A stretch of 64,000 bases of DNA from an uncultured Shimia sp. (lineage in GTDB: Bacteria > Pseudomonadota > Alphaproteobacteria > Rhodobacterales > Rhodobacteraceae), in assembly GCF_947493595.1 (NCBI RefSeq), contig NZ_CANLRL010000002.1, positions 186,001 through 250,000 of the forward strand. Reading direction: 5' to 3'. Positions within the stretch are counted from its first letter, which is position 1. Every line of letters begins with the position of its first letter. The translations under genes were made by a program, and so were the position numbers. Of this stretch, positions 52,194 to 61,132 are shown piece by piece. The notes beneath the pieces are model-generated. The model saw only the letters and a program-made list of their open reading frames with translations. It searched no databases and had not been told where the DNA came from.

Positions 52194-53420
52194 ATGTCAC
52201 CAGCACTGCTGGGTCTTGTGACCATCATCATCGGAGTGGGCGGATGCCTCGGGTATTTCTACTTCTCCAACCTTTTTCTAGATAAAGTCCTGTTTCCGGC
52301 AAGCGGCCCCAACGCGGGACGCAACATCAACCGCGCCAATATGGTCCGCCCTTGGCTCTTCCTTGGTCCTGCCATTGTCGCGCTTGGCCTCTATCTTGGC
52401 TACCCAGTGTTTGAAACCTTGCGTCTGTCCCTGACCGACCGCACACAAGACGACGCCTTTGTTGGCCTTGCCAACTACCAACAGATGTTTGCCGAACCCA
52501 AGTTTTGGGAGGCCATGCGCAACAACATGCTCTGGCTGATTGTTGTGCCAGCGGCGTCCACCGCCTTTGGTCTGCTCGCGGCGCAGCTCACCGACCGCAT
52601 CAAATGGGGCGCTTTCGCCAAGTCGCTGATCTTTATGCCCATGGCGATCTCATTTGTTGGCGCCTCGGTGATCTTTAAACTGGTTTATGACGCCCGCCCC
52701 GCAGGTAACGAGCAAATCGGCATCCTCAATGCCATTTGGATGCAGTTTGAAGGCGGCTTTGGTTCTCTCTTGTTCCTCAAAATGCTCCCTGTTGTGATCC
52801 TTGCGGTTTTTGCCGCCCTGGTCGCTTACATCGGCTGGCTGCTGCTCCGCCCCATCCTGTCTGGCAGCGACAACATAGTAGTGAAAGCTCTACGCGTCAT
52901 TTCCGGCCTGATTAGTCTCTGGATTTCCATAATCGCCCTGCGCAACATCTTCGACGTGCTCGGCACAGATCTTCCCAATGGCCAGCCACAATCCTGGCTC
53001 ACGGTGCCGTTCTACAACAACTTCTTCCTGATGGTGGTGCTGATCTGGATTCAAACCGGCTTTGCCATGGTGATCCTCTCCGCCGCCCTGCGCGGCATCC
53101 CGGAAGAAACCGTCGAGGCCGCGATTGTCGATGGCGCCAACCCGTTTCAGATCTTCTTCAAAATCAAAGTGCCGCAAATCATGCCCACCATCGTTGTGGT
53201 TTGGACCACCATCACGCTGGTTGTGCTCAAGGTCTTTGACATCGTCTTCGCGATGACCAACGGCCAATGGGAAACCCAGGTTCTAGCCAACTACATGTAC
53301 GACAAATTGTTCCGCGCAAACGACTGGGGCGTCGGCTCCGCCAGCGCCATCATCATCATGCTGCTCGTCTCCCCGATTCTGATCTGGAACGTGGTGCAGG
53401 CCCGCAAAGAAATGCGCTGA
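52194..53420 (+). CDS. aglF: Alpha-glucoside ABC transporter permease
   Basis: A 408-residue permease, longer than usual because of an N-terminal helix and an insertion between helices 4 and 5 of about 90 residues. The EAA loop is EETVEAAIVDGANPFQIFFKIKVPQIMP. The ATG follows GGGGGGAGAGCGTC. The insertion is typical for AglF. Confidence 0.93.
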   Translation: MSPALLGLVTIIIGVGGCLGYFYFSNLFLDKVLFPASGPNAGRNINRANMVRPWLFLGPAIVALGLYLGYPVFETLRLSLTDRTQDDAFVGLANYQQMFAEPKFWEAMRNNMLWLIVVPAASTAFGLLAAQLTDRIKWGAFAKSLIFMPMAISFVGASVIFKLVYDARPAGNEQIGILNAIWMQFEGGFGSLLFLKMLPVVILAVFAALVAYIGWLLLRPILSGSDNIVVKALRVISGLISLWISIIALRNIFDVLGTDLPNGQPQSWLTVPFYNNFFLMVVLIWIQTGFAMVILSAALRGIPEETVEAAIVDGANPFQIFFKIKVPQIMPTIVVVWTTITLVVLKVFDIVFAMTNGQWETQVLANYMYDKLFRANDWGVGSASAIIIMLLVSPILIWNVVQARKEMR

Positions 53421-53431
53421 GGAGAGAGATC

Positions 53432-54595
53432 ATGGACAATATCGCAGGACGCAAATCCGGTCTTTCCTGGGCAGTGAACCTGTCCGTTGTGGCACTGGTG
53501 TTGCTATGGTTGTTTCCCACAGTAGGCCTACTCGTCTCCTCCTTCCGTACGGCTGATCAAATCTCCGCCTCCGGCTGGTGGAAGGCCCTGTTCCCGTCTG
53601 AACAGGTGGTTCAGCTGCGCACCGGCGGCGCGGACATGGCCAAACAAGAGGGCGACCTCTGGGTTGTCGAAGGCAACTTGCTTGAGGACTCAGAGGAAGG
53701 CCCGGCGCCGGGCGCAGAGATCACCCGTTTTGGCGTGTCTTCCAAAGCCGTGGATGCCTTTGCTGTGGGTGAAACCACCACCTTCGCCAAAGACAGCAAA
53801 ACCTTCACCATGGACGCCGCTGGCAACTATCGCTTCACCACCACCAAGGAGCTCAAAAAGCGCGGCCAACGCGTGTTCATCACCGCCACCCTGCCGCCGG
53901 AGTTCACGCTCGCCAACTATGATCAGGTGCTCCTGTCCGGCAACAGCAACGACAGCATGACCAAGGCGTTTCTCAACACGCTAACAGTCACTATTCCAGC
54001 CACAATCATCCCAATTGTGATTGCCGCCTTCGCCGCTTATGCGCTGGCATGGATGGAGTTCCCCGGTCGTGCGCTCTTGATCGCGGCAATTGTTGGCCTT
54101 CTGGTGGTGCCTCTGCAACTGGCGCTGATCCCGTTGCTCAAACTGCACCTCAACATTGGCATCGGCAAAGGTTACCTTGGCGTCTGGCTGGCCCACACCG
54201 GATTTGGCCTGCCGCTCGCGATCTACTTGTTGCGCAACTACATGTCCGGCCTGCCCCGCGATATCATCGAAAATGCCAAGGTTGACGGGGCCACCGACTT
54301 TCAGATCTTCACCAAGATCATCCTGCCGCTGTCCTTCCCGGCGCTGGCGTCCTTCGCCATCTTCCAATTCCTCTGGACCTGGAACGACCTGTTGGTCGCC
54401 AAGGTGTTCCTGATCGACAGCACAGGCAACACCACGGTGATGACCAACCAGATTGTCGAATTGCTCGGCACCCGCGGCGGCAATTGGGAAATCCTCGCCA
54501 CCGCAGCCTTTGTTTCCATCTCAGTACCGCTGCTCGTGTTCTTTGCGATGCAACGCTACCTGGTGCGCGGTCTTCTGGCCGGCTCCGTCAAGTAA
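53432..54595 (+). CDS. aglG: Alpha-glucoside ABC transporter permease
   Basis: A 387-residue permease with an extra periplasmic segment (about residues 45-165) between helix 1 and helix 2, as seen in AglG. The EAA loop is IIENAKVDGATDFQIFTKIILPLSFP. ATG 53432 follows GGAGAGAGATC, 11 bases after aglF; the longer frame to 53267 lies inside aglF. Confidence 0.93.
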   Translation: MDNIAGRKSGLSWAVNLSVVALVLLWLFPTVGLLVSSFRTADQISASGWWKALFPSEQVVQLRTGGADMAKQEGDLWVVEGNLLEDSEEGPAPGAEITRFGVSSKAVDAFAVGETTTFAKDSKTFTMDAAGNYRFTTTKELKKRGQRVFITATLPPEFTLANYDQVLLSGNSNDSMTKAFLNTLTVTIPATIIPIVIAAFAAYALAWMEFPGRALLIAAIVGLLVVPLQLALIPLLKLHLNIGIGKGYLGVWLAHTGFGLPLAIYLLRNYMSGLPRDIIENAKVDGATDFQIFTKIILPLSFPALASFAIFQFLWTWNDLLVAKVFLIDSTGNTTVMTNQIVELLGTRGGNWEILATAAFVSISVPLLVFFAMQRYLVRGLLAGSVK

Positions 54596-54664
54596 GAACA
54601 GACACTAACATGGCCCAAACGGGCCTTACTATCGGACATAACCATGACTTATCAGGACCCGACC

Positions 54665-56329
54665 ATGACCCATGATTCCGCACTCATCACAGACCCCGAT
54701 TGGTGGCGTGGTGCGGTGATCTATCAGATCTACCCGCGCTCCTACCAAGACAGCACCGGCGACGGCATTGGCGACCTTGCCGGCATCATCCAGCGTCTCC
54801 CACACGTGGCTTCGCTTGGCGTGGACGCCATATGGCTGTCCCCGTTTTTCACTTCACCCATGTTGGATTTCGGCTATGACGTGTCTGATTACCGCGATGT
54901 CGATCCGATGTTTGGTACATTGGCGGACTTTGACCAGTTAATTGCCAAGGCCCACGAGTTGGGCATCAAAATCATCATCGACTTGGTTCTGTCCCACACT
55001 TCCGACCAACACCCCTGGTTTATCGAAAGCCGCGCGGACCGCACCAATGCCAAAGCGGACTGGTTTGTCTGGGCGGATCCCAAGCTGGACGGCACACCGC
55101 CCAATAACTGGCTCTCGATCTTTGGTGGTCCGGCCTGGCAGTGGGACACATCCCGCCAGCAATACTACCTTCACAACTTCCTCGCGGAACAGCCGGACCT
55201 GAACTTCCACAACGCCGAAGTGCGCAAGGAACTGCTTGATGTCGCCCGCTTCTGGCTGGATCGTGGTGTCGATGGCTTCCGTCTGGACACGGTGAACTTC
55301 TACTACTGCGACGCGCAATTGCGCGACAATCCCCCCCTGCCACTGGAAGAGCGCAACGACAACATCGCGCCTGCGGTGAACCCGTACAACCATCAGGAAC
55401 ACCTTTACGACAAGAACCAGCCAGAGAACCTTGGCTTCCTGCAAGACTTGCGCAGTCTGCTCAACGAGTATGACGCCATCACCACCGTAGGTGAGGTTGG
55501 TGACAGCCAGCGCGGCAGCGAAATTCAAGCAACCTACACTGGTGGTGGCGACAAGCTGCATATGGCTTATGACTTTGCCCTTCTGTGTCAGGCCCACCCG
55601 ACCGGCACCCGCGTGGCGGAGATCATGCAAACCGCCGAAAGCTTTGGCAGCGATAGCTGGGGCTGCTGGGCTTATTCCAATCACGACGTGGAACGCCACG
55701 GCTCCCGCTGGAACCTGTCCGACGCCGCCCAGCGCACCTATGCCGCTTTGCTGATGTCCCTGCGAGGCTCTGCCTGCATTTACCAAGGCGAAGAGCTTGG
55801 CCTGTCAGAGGCTGATGTGGCTTTTGAAGACCTGCAAGACCCCTACGGCATCCGCTTTTGGCCGAAGTTCAAAGGCCGCGACGGCTGCCGCACCCCGATG
55901 GTGTGGAAATCTGACAACCAAAACGGTGGCTTCTCGGACGGCAAGCCTTGGCTGCCTGTCTCCGCCGAACACCTGCCAAAGTCGGTAGAGGCGCAAGAAG
56001 ACATCCCCAGCTCCATGCTGAACTTCTATCGACGTCTGATCGCCTTCCGCAAAGAGCAGCTGCCGCTTCTAAAAGGCATCTTTGAGTTGCTGCATGCTGA
56101 CGACACCCACATCCGCTTTGTGCGTGAACATAACGGCCAAAGCATCCTTTGCGCCTTCAACCTCTCGGATGAAGAGCAAAGTTTTGAGCTGCCAACCGGC
56201 GCCTGGACGATCGATCCCAAAGCACCCTTCACCATCAGCCGCGACGGCGCGAAAGTGACCCTACCCGCGTGGCAAGCCGCCTTCGCTGTAACGCAAAGCG
56301 CTAACTCGGGAGACAACGGCAATGGCTGA
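54665..56329 (+). CDS. aglA: GH13 alpha-glucosidase
   Basis: A 554-residue family 13 enzyme. VIYQIYPRSYQDSTGDGIGDL is the N-terminal block; Asp208 (GFRLDTVNFY) is the nucleophile, Glu277 (TVGEVGD) the acid/base, and SNHDVERH the transition-state stabiliser. It hydrolyses imported alpha-glucosides. The ATG at 54665 has AGGA seven bases upstream; 54644 is an alternative with seven extra residues. Confidence 0.95.
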   Translation: MTHDSALITDPDWWRGAVIYQIYPRSYQDSTGDGIGDLAGIIQRLPHVASLGVDAIWLSPFFTSPMLDFGYDVSDYRDVDPMFGTLADFDQLIAKAHELGIKIIIDLVLSHTSDQHPWFIESRADRTNAKADWFVWADPKLDGTPPNNWLSIFGGPAWQWDTSRQQYYLHNFLAEQPDLNFHNAEVRKELLDVARFWLDRGVDGFRLDTVNFYYCDAQLRDNPPLPLEERNDNIAPAVNPYNHQEHLYDKNQPENLGFLQDLRSLLNEYDAITTVGEVGDSQRGSEIQATYTGGGDKLHMAYDFALLCQAHPTGTRVAEIMQTAESFGSDSWGCWAYSNHDVERHGSRWNLSDAAQRTYAALLMSLRGSACIYQGEELGLSEADVAFEDLQDPYGIRFWPKFKGRDGCRTPMVWKSDNQNGGFSDGKPWLPVSAEHLPKSVEAQEDIPSSMLNFYRRLIAFRKEQLPLLKGIFELLHADDTHIRFVREHNGQSILCAFNLSDEEQSFELPTGAWTIDPKAPFTISRDGAKVTLPAWQAAFAVTQSANSGDNGNG

Positions 56330-57443
56330 TCTCATACTCAAAGAAGTCGCAAAGTCCTACGGCCCGGTGAACGTGCTCGCCAACATTGATCTGGAGATCG
56401 AGAAAGGCGAGCTGGTGGTCTTTGTTGGCCCCTCTGGTTGCGGCAAATCCACTTTGTTGCGCATGATTGCGGGTCTAGAGCACATCACCTCCGGCACGCT
56501 GGAAATTGACGGCACTGTGGTCAACGACGTGCCGCCATCCGAGCGCGGCATTGCCATGGTGTTCCAATCCTACGCGCTCTATCCGCACCTGACCGTGCGT
56601 GAAAACATGTCCTTTGCGCTCAAAATTGCCAAGATGAGCACGGAAGAGATCAACACGCGGGTCGAGACAGCGGCCAAAACGCTTCAGCTGCACAACCTGC
56701 TCGACCGCTTGCCCAAGGAGCTTTCCGGCGGTCAGCGTCAGCGAGTGGCCATTGGCCGCTCCATTGTGCGTGACCCCAAAGTCTACCTGTTTGATGAGCC
56801 GCTTTCCAACCTCGACGCCGCCCTGCGCGTGGCGACCCGCATCGAGATCGCGCAGCTCAAGGAAAGCATGCCTGACAGCACCATGGTGTATGTGACTCAC
56901 GATCAAGTTGAAGCCATGACACTCGCGACCCGCATCGTTGTTCTGGCGGGCGGCGGTATTGCCCAGGTTGGCACGCCGCTGGACCTTTATGAGCGTCCTG
57001 AAAACGAATTTGTTGCCCAATTCATCGGCTCCCCAGCCATGAACCTTCTCCCCGGCAAGATCACCGGCACCGGCGAAATCACCACAATTGCGCTGGATGC
57101 TGGGGGCACGGCATCCTCCTCCGTGCCTTCCTTGCCGGAGGACATGGGACGTCAGGTCAATATCGGCGTACGCCCCGAAGATCTGATCACCACCGATGGG
57201 GACGCACTCTACACCGGCACGGTGAACATCACCGAAGCTTTGGGGGAAGTGACCCTGCTGTATTTCGAGCCACAAGGCAGCGCAGAACCGGTGATTGGCA
57301 AGTTGCAAGGCATCCACCGCAACCTGAAAGGTTCACAAGTGTCTCTGACCGCTGATCCGGCCAAAGTGCATCTTTTTGCTGACACGCAGTCGCTTCTATA
57401 CCGAGATCGCCCAATCAAACACATCGAAGCGAACACACACTAA
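56322..57443 (+). CDS. aglK: Alpha-glucoside ABC transporter ATPase
   Basis: A 373-residue MalK-like ATPase with intact GPSGCGKST, LSGGQRQRVA, YLFDEPLSNLD and VTHDQ motifs and a C-terminal regulatory domain. It overlaps aglA by eight bases (ATGGCTGA). It completes the aglEFGAK operon. Confidence 0.96.
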   Translation: MADLILKEVAKSYGPVNVLANIDLEIEKGELVVFVGPSGCGKSTLLRMIAGLEHITSGTLEIDGTVVNDVPPSERGIAMVFQSYALYPHLTVRENMSFALKIAKMSTEEINTRVETAAKTLQLHNLLDRLPKELSGGQRQRVAIGRSIVRDPKVYLFDEPLSNLDAALRVATRIEIAQLKESMPDSTMVYVTHDQVEAMTLATRIVVLAGGGIAQVGTPLDLYERPENEFVAQFIGSPAMNLLPGKITGTGEITTIALDAGGTASSSVPSLPEDMGRQVNIGVRPEDLITTDGDALYTGTVNITEALGEVTLLYFEPQGSAEPVIGKLQGIHRNLKGSQVSLTADPAKVHLFADTQSLLYRDRPIKHIEANTH

Positions 57444-57478
57444 CGATCAATTTCCCGCATTACGGGAAATTGGCGTTA
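57441..57478. repeat. Long imperfect inverted repeat after aglK
   Basis: A perfect 10-bp arm CAATTTCCCG (57448-57457) and CGGGAAATTG (57463-57472), flanked by an outer TAACG (57441-57445) and CGTTA (57474-57478). It starts at the aglK stop codon. No T-run follows. It could be a terminator variant, an operator or a mobile repeat. Confidence 0.7.
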
Positions 57479-57613
57479 CCCTGCCAAATATCTGGCGTGA
57501 AAAGACTTTTCGCGGCAATCTTGCTGCATGGTGCTCTGTGAAGTCGAATCATACAGTTTTTTACTGGCCCCCAAAGGGACGCCGGAAAGCTTTTTTACAA
57601 AAATTTGCTGGAA

Positions 57614-57636
57614 AATTGCCGCATATTTGCGGAATT
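57614..57636. repeat. Second inverted repeat in the aglK-binding-protein spacer
   Basis: AATT-G-CCGCA and TGCGG-AATT around TATT form an AT-flanked hairpin 136 bases after the first. Both repeats have a CCCG/CCGC core flanked by AATT-like sequence. The remaining spacer (57479-57714) shows no gene. Confidence 0.5.
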
Positions 57637-57714
57637 CCGGCTCTTCGCAGCATTCATTAAGCGATGGTTTAGACTTTCCTAATACCGCCTTTAGGAGGTC
57701 ATAAAACGTCTCGG

Positions 57715-58620
57715 ATGCCCATGTTTGGAAGGATCTTACTCTGTCTTGTCACCAGCCTGACCTGGCTAACCGCCTCCTGGGCGCAGGCAGAGACTCTGAA
57801 TCTTGGCACCTTAAACGAGGGCATTCGCGGCCAGATGCGCATCTTTAAGCCCCTGCTCACCTATCTCGAGGACGAACTGGAAGACTACGGCATCTCCGAG
57901 GTGCGCCTGGTGGTTCATCCAAGCACACAGCTCATGGCGGAGGCCATCTCCCGAAAAGAAGTCGACATCTTCATCGATAGCCCAATGGTGGTTGCTAAAG
58001 TGGCCCAGCTCTCCGGTGGGGTGCCATTCCTGCGCCATTGGAAAGATGGCCAAGCCAGCTACTATTCTGTGATTTTCACGCACACCGACAGCGGCATCAC
58101 CTCACTGGAAGATTTGCGAGGCAGACGCGTGGCGTTGGAAGACCATGATTCCTCTTCCGGCTTTATTGTCCCGGCCCATATGCTGATCAATGCTGGGCTG
58201 CACATCAAAAAATTGCGGGCCCCGACCTCCACTCATACCGGCGATGAAGTTGGATACTTCTTAACATACAATGACAAAAACACCATGTTTGCAGTGGCTT
58301 CCGGGCGTGCCGACGCTGGTGCGACCAACCAAATGAACTACCTTGATCTCATGGAAGCCCGCCCTGATGAATTCCGCGTAGTGGCGATCTCGGAGCGTTT
58401 TCCACGCAGCGTGCTGATGCATCGCCCTGGCCTGTCCGAAGAGCTTTTGAAAGAACTGCGCTACACGCTCAAAGCCATGAACAAAGCCGAGGAGGGCCGA
58501 GCGGTTCTCAAGAGCTTTCAAAACAGTGCGGGATTTGATGAATTTGCTGCGGGATCAAAACGCACTTTTGCGCCTATATTCGAGATTCTGCAGGACCTCG
58601 AAGACGCGGGGATTAACTAG
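57715..58620 (+). CDS. PhnD/SsuA-type periplasmic substrate-binding protein
   Basis: A 301-residue protein with a signal peptide (ending TASWAQA). RGRRVALEDHDSSSGFIVPAHML and FAVASGRADAGATNQMNYLDLM follow phosphonate-binding-like proteins (PhnD family). No permease or ATPase is next to it. It precedes a membrane hybrid histidine kinase by two bases, so it probably acts as a sensory co-receptor. AGGAGG lies 16 bases upstream, further than usual. Confidence 0.85.
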   Translation: MPMFGRILLCLVTSLTWLTASWAQAETLNLGTLNEGIRGQMRIFKPLLTYLEDELEDYGISEVRLVVHPSTQLMAEAISRKEVDIFIDSPMVVAKVAQLSGGVPFLRHWKDGQASYYSVIFTHTDSGITSLEDLRGRRVALEDHDSSSGFIVPAHMLINAGLHIKKLRAPTSTHTGDEVGYFLTYNDKNTMFAVASGRADAGATNQMNYLDLMEARPDEFRVVAISERFPRSVLMHRPGLSEELLKELRYTLKAMNKAEEGRAVLKSFQNSAGFDEFAAGSKRTFAPIFEILQDLEDAGIN

Positions 58621-58622
58621 CC

Positions 58623-61073
58623 ATGTCCGCAACTGACGACAAAACCAATACCCGCATGTTCAAAATGCGAAAATCCCTGACGTACGGTCTGGGACGTCGG
58701 ATGACGTTGTACTTCGGGCTGATGATCGGGGCCTTTGTCTCGACCTTGATCTACCTGAACACCATCACGCAGTTGGAACTGGTTCACACCCGTTTTTCCG
58801 AGCGGTCCGACTCCCTTGGCATTCTCATTCAAGAAGTCACCCTTCCTTACCTGTTTGAAGGCCGCCCCGCGGAGCTCGACATCATCTATCAAGAGCTGAT
58901 GCGCCAACCGGATATCCTGTCCCTGCGCTTCATCGACCCGGAAGGGTTTCTGCTGGTCAATGGCTCTTCTGAGGGCAACGCATTGTTCTTGGGCCGGGTC
59001 GAAGACCCGCTGGTGAACGAAGCCGTCGCCTCCGAAACCACCCATATCCGCAATCTCGCAGGCCGCATCCAAGTGGCGGTCCCGGCGATCTATGGCAACG
59101 TGAACTACGGCACTATCCGTTTTGATCTGGACGGCACCGCCGCCAACCAAGAAGTGAATCTTGTGCTGCGCCGCAACCTGATGTTTGGCGTGTTTTTTAC
59201 CCTCACCGGCATTTTGCTTTCCATTTGGATCTCGCGCCGCCTGACCGAACCGCTTGCCCGCCTCAACAGTGCCACGGAACGCGCCGCCAAAGGCAACCTG
59301 AACCAGTCTATTGTGATCCGGACCAATGATGAGGTCGAAAGCCTCGCCGACAGCTTCAACCTGATGCTGGGCAACCTGCGCGCCTGGGTGAAGTCTCTGG
59401 AAGATACTCAAACCAAACTGGAGATTTCCTCCGACGATCTGAACGCCAAAAACGCAGAGCTTCAGGTGGTCGCGGAACAGGCGAAAACCGCCGAACGGGC
59501 CAAATCGCAATTCCTGGCCCGCATGAGCCATGAAATCCGCACCCCTATGAACGGGGTGCTCGGCATGACCGAACTTCTGTCAGATACGAATCTCTCCAGC
59601 AATCAACTCGGCCTCGTGGATTCGATTCATACGTCTGGCACAACATTGCTCAATATCATCAACGACATTCTGGACTTTTCCAAGATCGACAGCGGGCATA
59701 TGACTCTGCGAGATGAAGCCTACCGCCCATTGGAGTTGGTCGAGAACACGGCCCAAATGTTGTCTTATCAGGCTGGTCAAGCGGGGGTGGATCTCATCAC
59801 CCGGGTTGCGCCAGATGTACCAAAATCCCTGCTTGGCGATGAATCCCGCCTTAAGCAGGTCATCATCAACCTTGTTGGCAACGCATTAAAGTTCACCGAT
59901 GAAGGCTATGTGCTGATCAATGCCACGCTGAAGGACGAAAACGGCCAACCCTTTATGCAGGTGGACGTCTGTGACACTGGCTGTGGCATCCCTGAAGAAA
60001 AACTTGCCACAGTGTTTGATCAATTCACCCAGGTCGACGGCTCCTACAGCCGCAAGCATCAGGGCACCGGACTTGGCCTAGCAATTGCCAAAGGGTTTGT
60101 CGAACTCATGGGCGGCCGCATTTGGGTGAAATCCACTGTCGGCACCGGCACAACCTTCACATTCAACGTGCCTCTGGCCCAATCGGACACACCGCTGCCG
60201 TCGCAACCAACCGACAACGCAGACCTTAACCAGATGAAGGTCTTGGTGCTGCAATCCGAACCAACAGCACTATTTGTGATGAATGAAGTCATCTCCTCCT
60301 GGAATGGTCAGGTGGATACCTACGACACCGCCAAAGCCGCGCTGGAAGCCATCCGAGACGCACAGAACGCCGCTGCGCCCTACAACTTAATTCTGACTGA
60401 GATGGGCCTGCCGGACATGGATCGTCAGGATCTTTTCCGTGCCATTCACGCTGCCAAAGGCGATGCGCCCACCCGTGTGGTTGCATTGCGCCCGATGAAC
60501 GATGCCATCCACCATTCAGGTGAGGAAACCCACCTGACCAACGGCGAAGTCATCAAACCAGTGCAGGCTCCCAAACTTCTGGAAGCCCTACAAACACCCC
60601 TTGAGCGCCCGAGAACCCCACATTCCGAACCGTCTGAGGAGGTTGCGGGCGCCACAAACGGGGCCCAAAGAAAGCCGGTTGCAGCCGAACTGAAGGCGCC
60701 GGTTTCCGAAAAAACGATCTTGATTGTGGATGACAACAAAACCAACCGGAAGCTGATAGAAATCTTCCTCAGCCGTCTGGGCATCAGCCACCATTCCGCC
60801 AGTGACGGGGAAGAGGCTGTGGAACTCTACCGCGATTGCCATCCGGATTTGGTGCTGATGGATGTCTCCATGCCAGTGATGAACGGCCTGGACGCCACCC
60901 GCGAAATCCGCCGGCTGGAAGATGCAAACGGCGATTTCCAAACCCACATTATTGGTCTCACGGCCCATTCGGCCCCTGAAGACCGCGAAGCCTGTCTGGA
61001 CAGCGGCATGAATGCCCACATGGCCAAACCTATAAAACTGGCACAACTCAAGAATGTGATCGCGGAACTCTGA
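58623..61073 (+). CDS. Hybrid histidine kinase with two receiver domains
   Basis: An 816-residue membrane sensor kinase: TM1 (about 27-47), a periplasmic domain (50-182), TM2 (185-205), HAMP (206-258), coiled coil, HisKA with His303 (MSHEIRTPMNG), and HATPase (N box NLVGNALKF, G boxes DTGCGIP and GTGLGLAIAK). Receiver 1 (about 538-655) has Glu593 in place of the phospho-Asp (LTEMGLPDMD) and lacks the acidic pair. Receiver 2 (697-816) is intact with Asp747 (MDVSMP). No response regulator or Hpt gene is adjacent. Confidence 0.93.
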   Translation: MSATDDKTNTRMFKMRKSLTYGLGRRMTLYFGLMIGAFVSTLIYLNTITQLELVHTRFSERSDSLGILIQEVTLPYLFEGRPAELDIIYQELMRQPDILSLRFIDPEGFLLVNGSSEGNALFLGRVEDPLVNEAVASETTHIRNLAGRIQVAVPAIYGNVNYGTIRFDLDGTAANQEVNLVLRRNLMFGVFFTLTGILLSIWISRRLTEPLARLNSATERAAKGNLNQSIVIRTNDEVESLADSFNLMLGNLRAWVKSLEDTQTKLEISSDDLNAKNAELQVVAEQAKTAERAKSQFLARMSHEIRTPMNGVLGMTELLSDTNLSSNQLGLVDSIHTSGTTLLNIINDILDFSKIDSGHMTLRDEAYRPLELVENTAQMLSYQAGQAGVDLITRVAPDVPKSLLGDESRLKQVIINLVGNALKFTDEGYVLINATLKDENGQPFMQVDVCDTGCGIPEEKLATVFDQFTQVDGSYSRKHQGTGLGLAIAKGFVELMGGRIWVKSTVGTGTTFTFNVPLAQSDTPLPSQPTDNADLNQMKVLVLQSEPTALFVMNEVISSWNGQVDTYDTAKAALEAIRDAQNAAAPYNLILTEMGLPDMDRQDLFRAIHAAKGDAPTRVVALRPMNDAIHHSGEETHLTNGEVIKPVQAPKLLEALQTPLERPRTPHSEPSEEVAGATNGAQRKPVAAELKAPVSEKTILIVDDNKTNRKLIEIFLSRLGISHHSASDGEEAVELYRDCHPDLVLMDVSMPVMNGLDATREIRRLEDANGDFQTHIIGLTAHSAPEDREACLDSGMNAHMAKPIKLAQLKNVIAEL

Positions 61074-61132
61074 TTGCAAAGAGGATCGCCGCTTGGCAAC
61101 ACTGTCCCAATACCAAATGGGGGGGACAGAAC

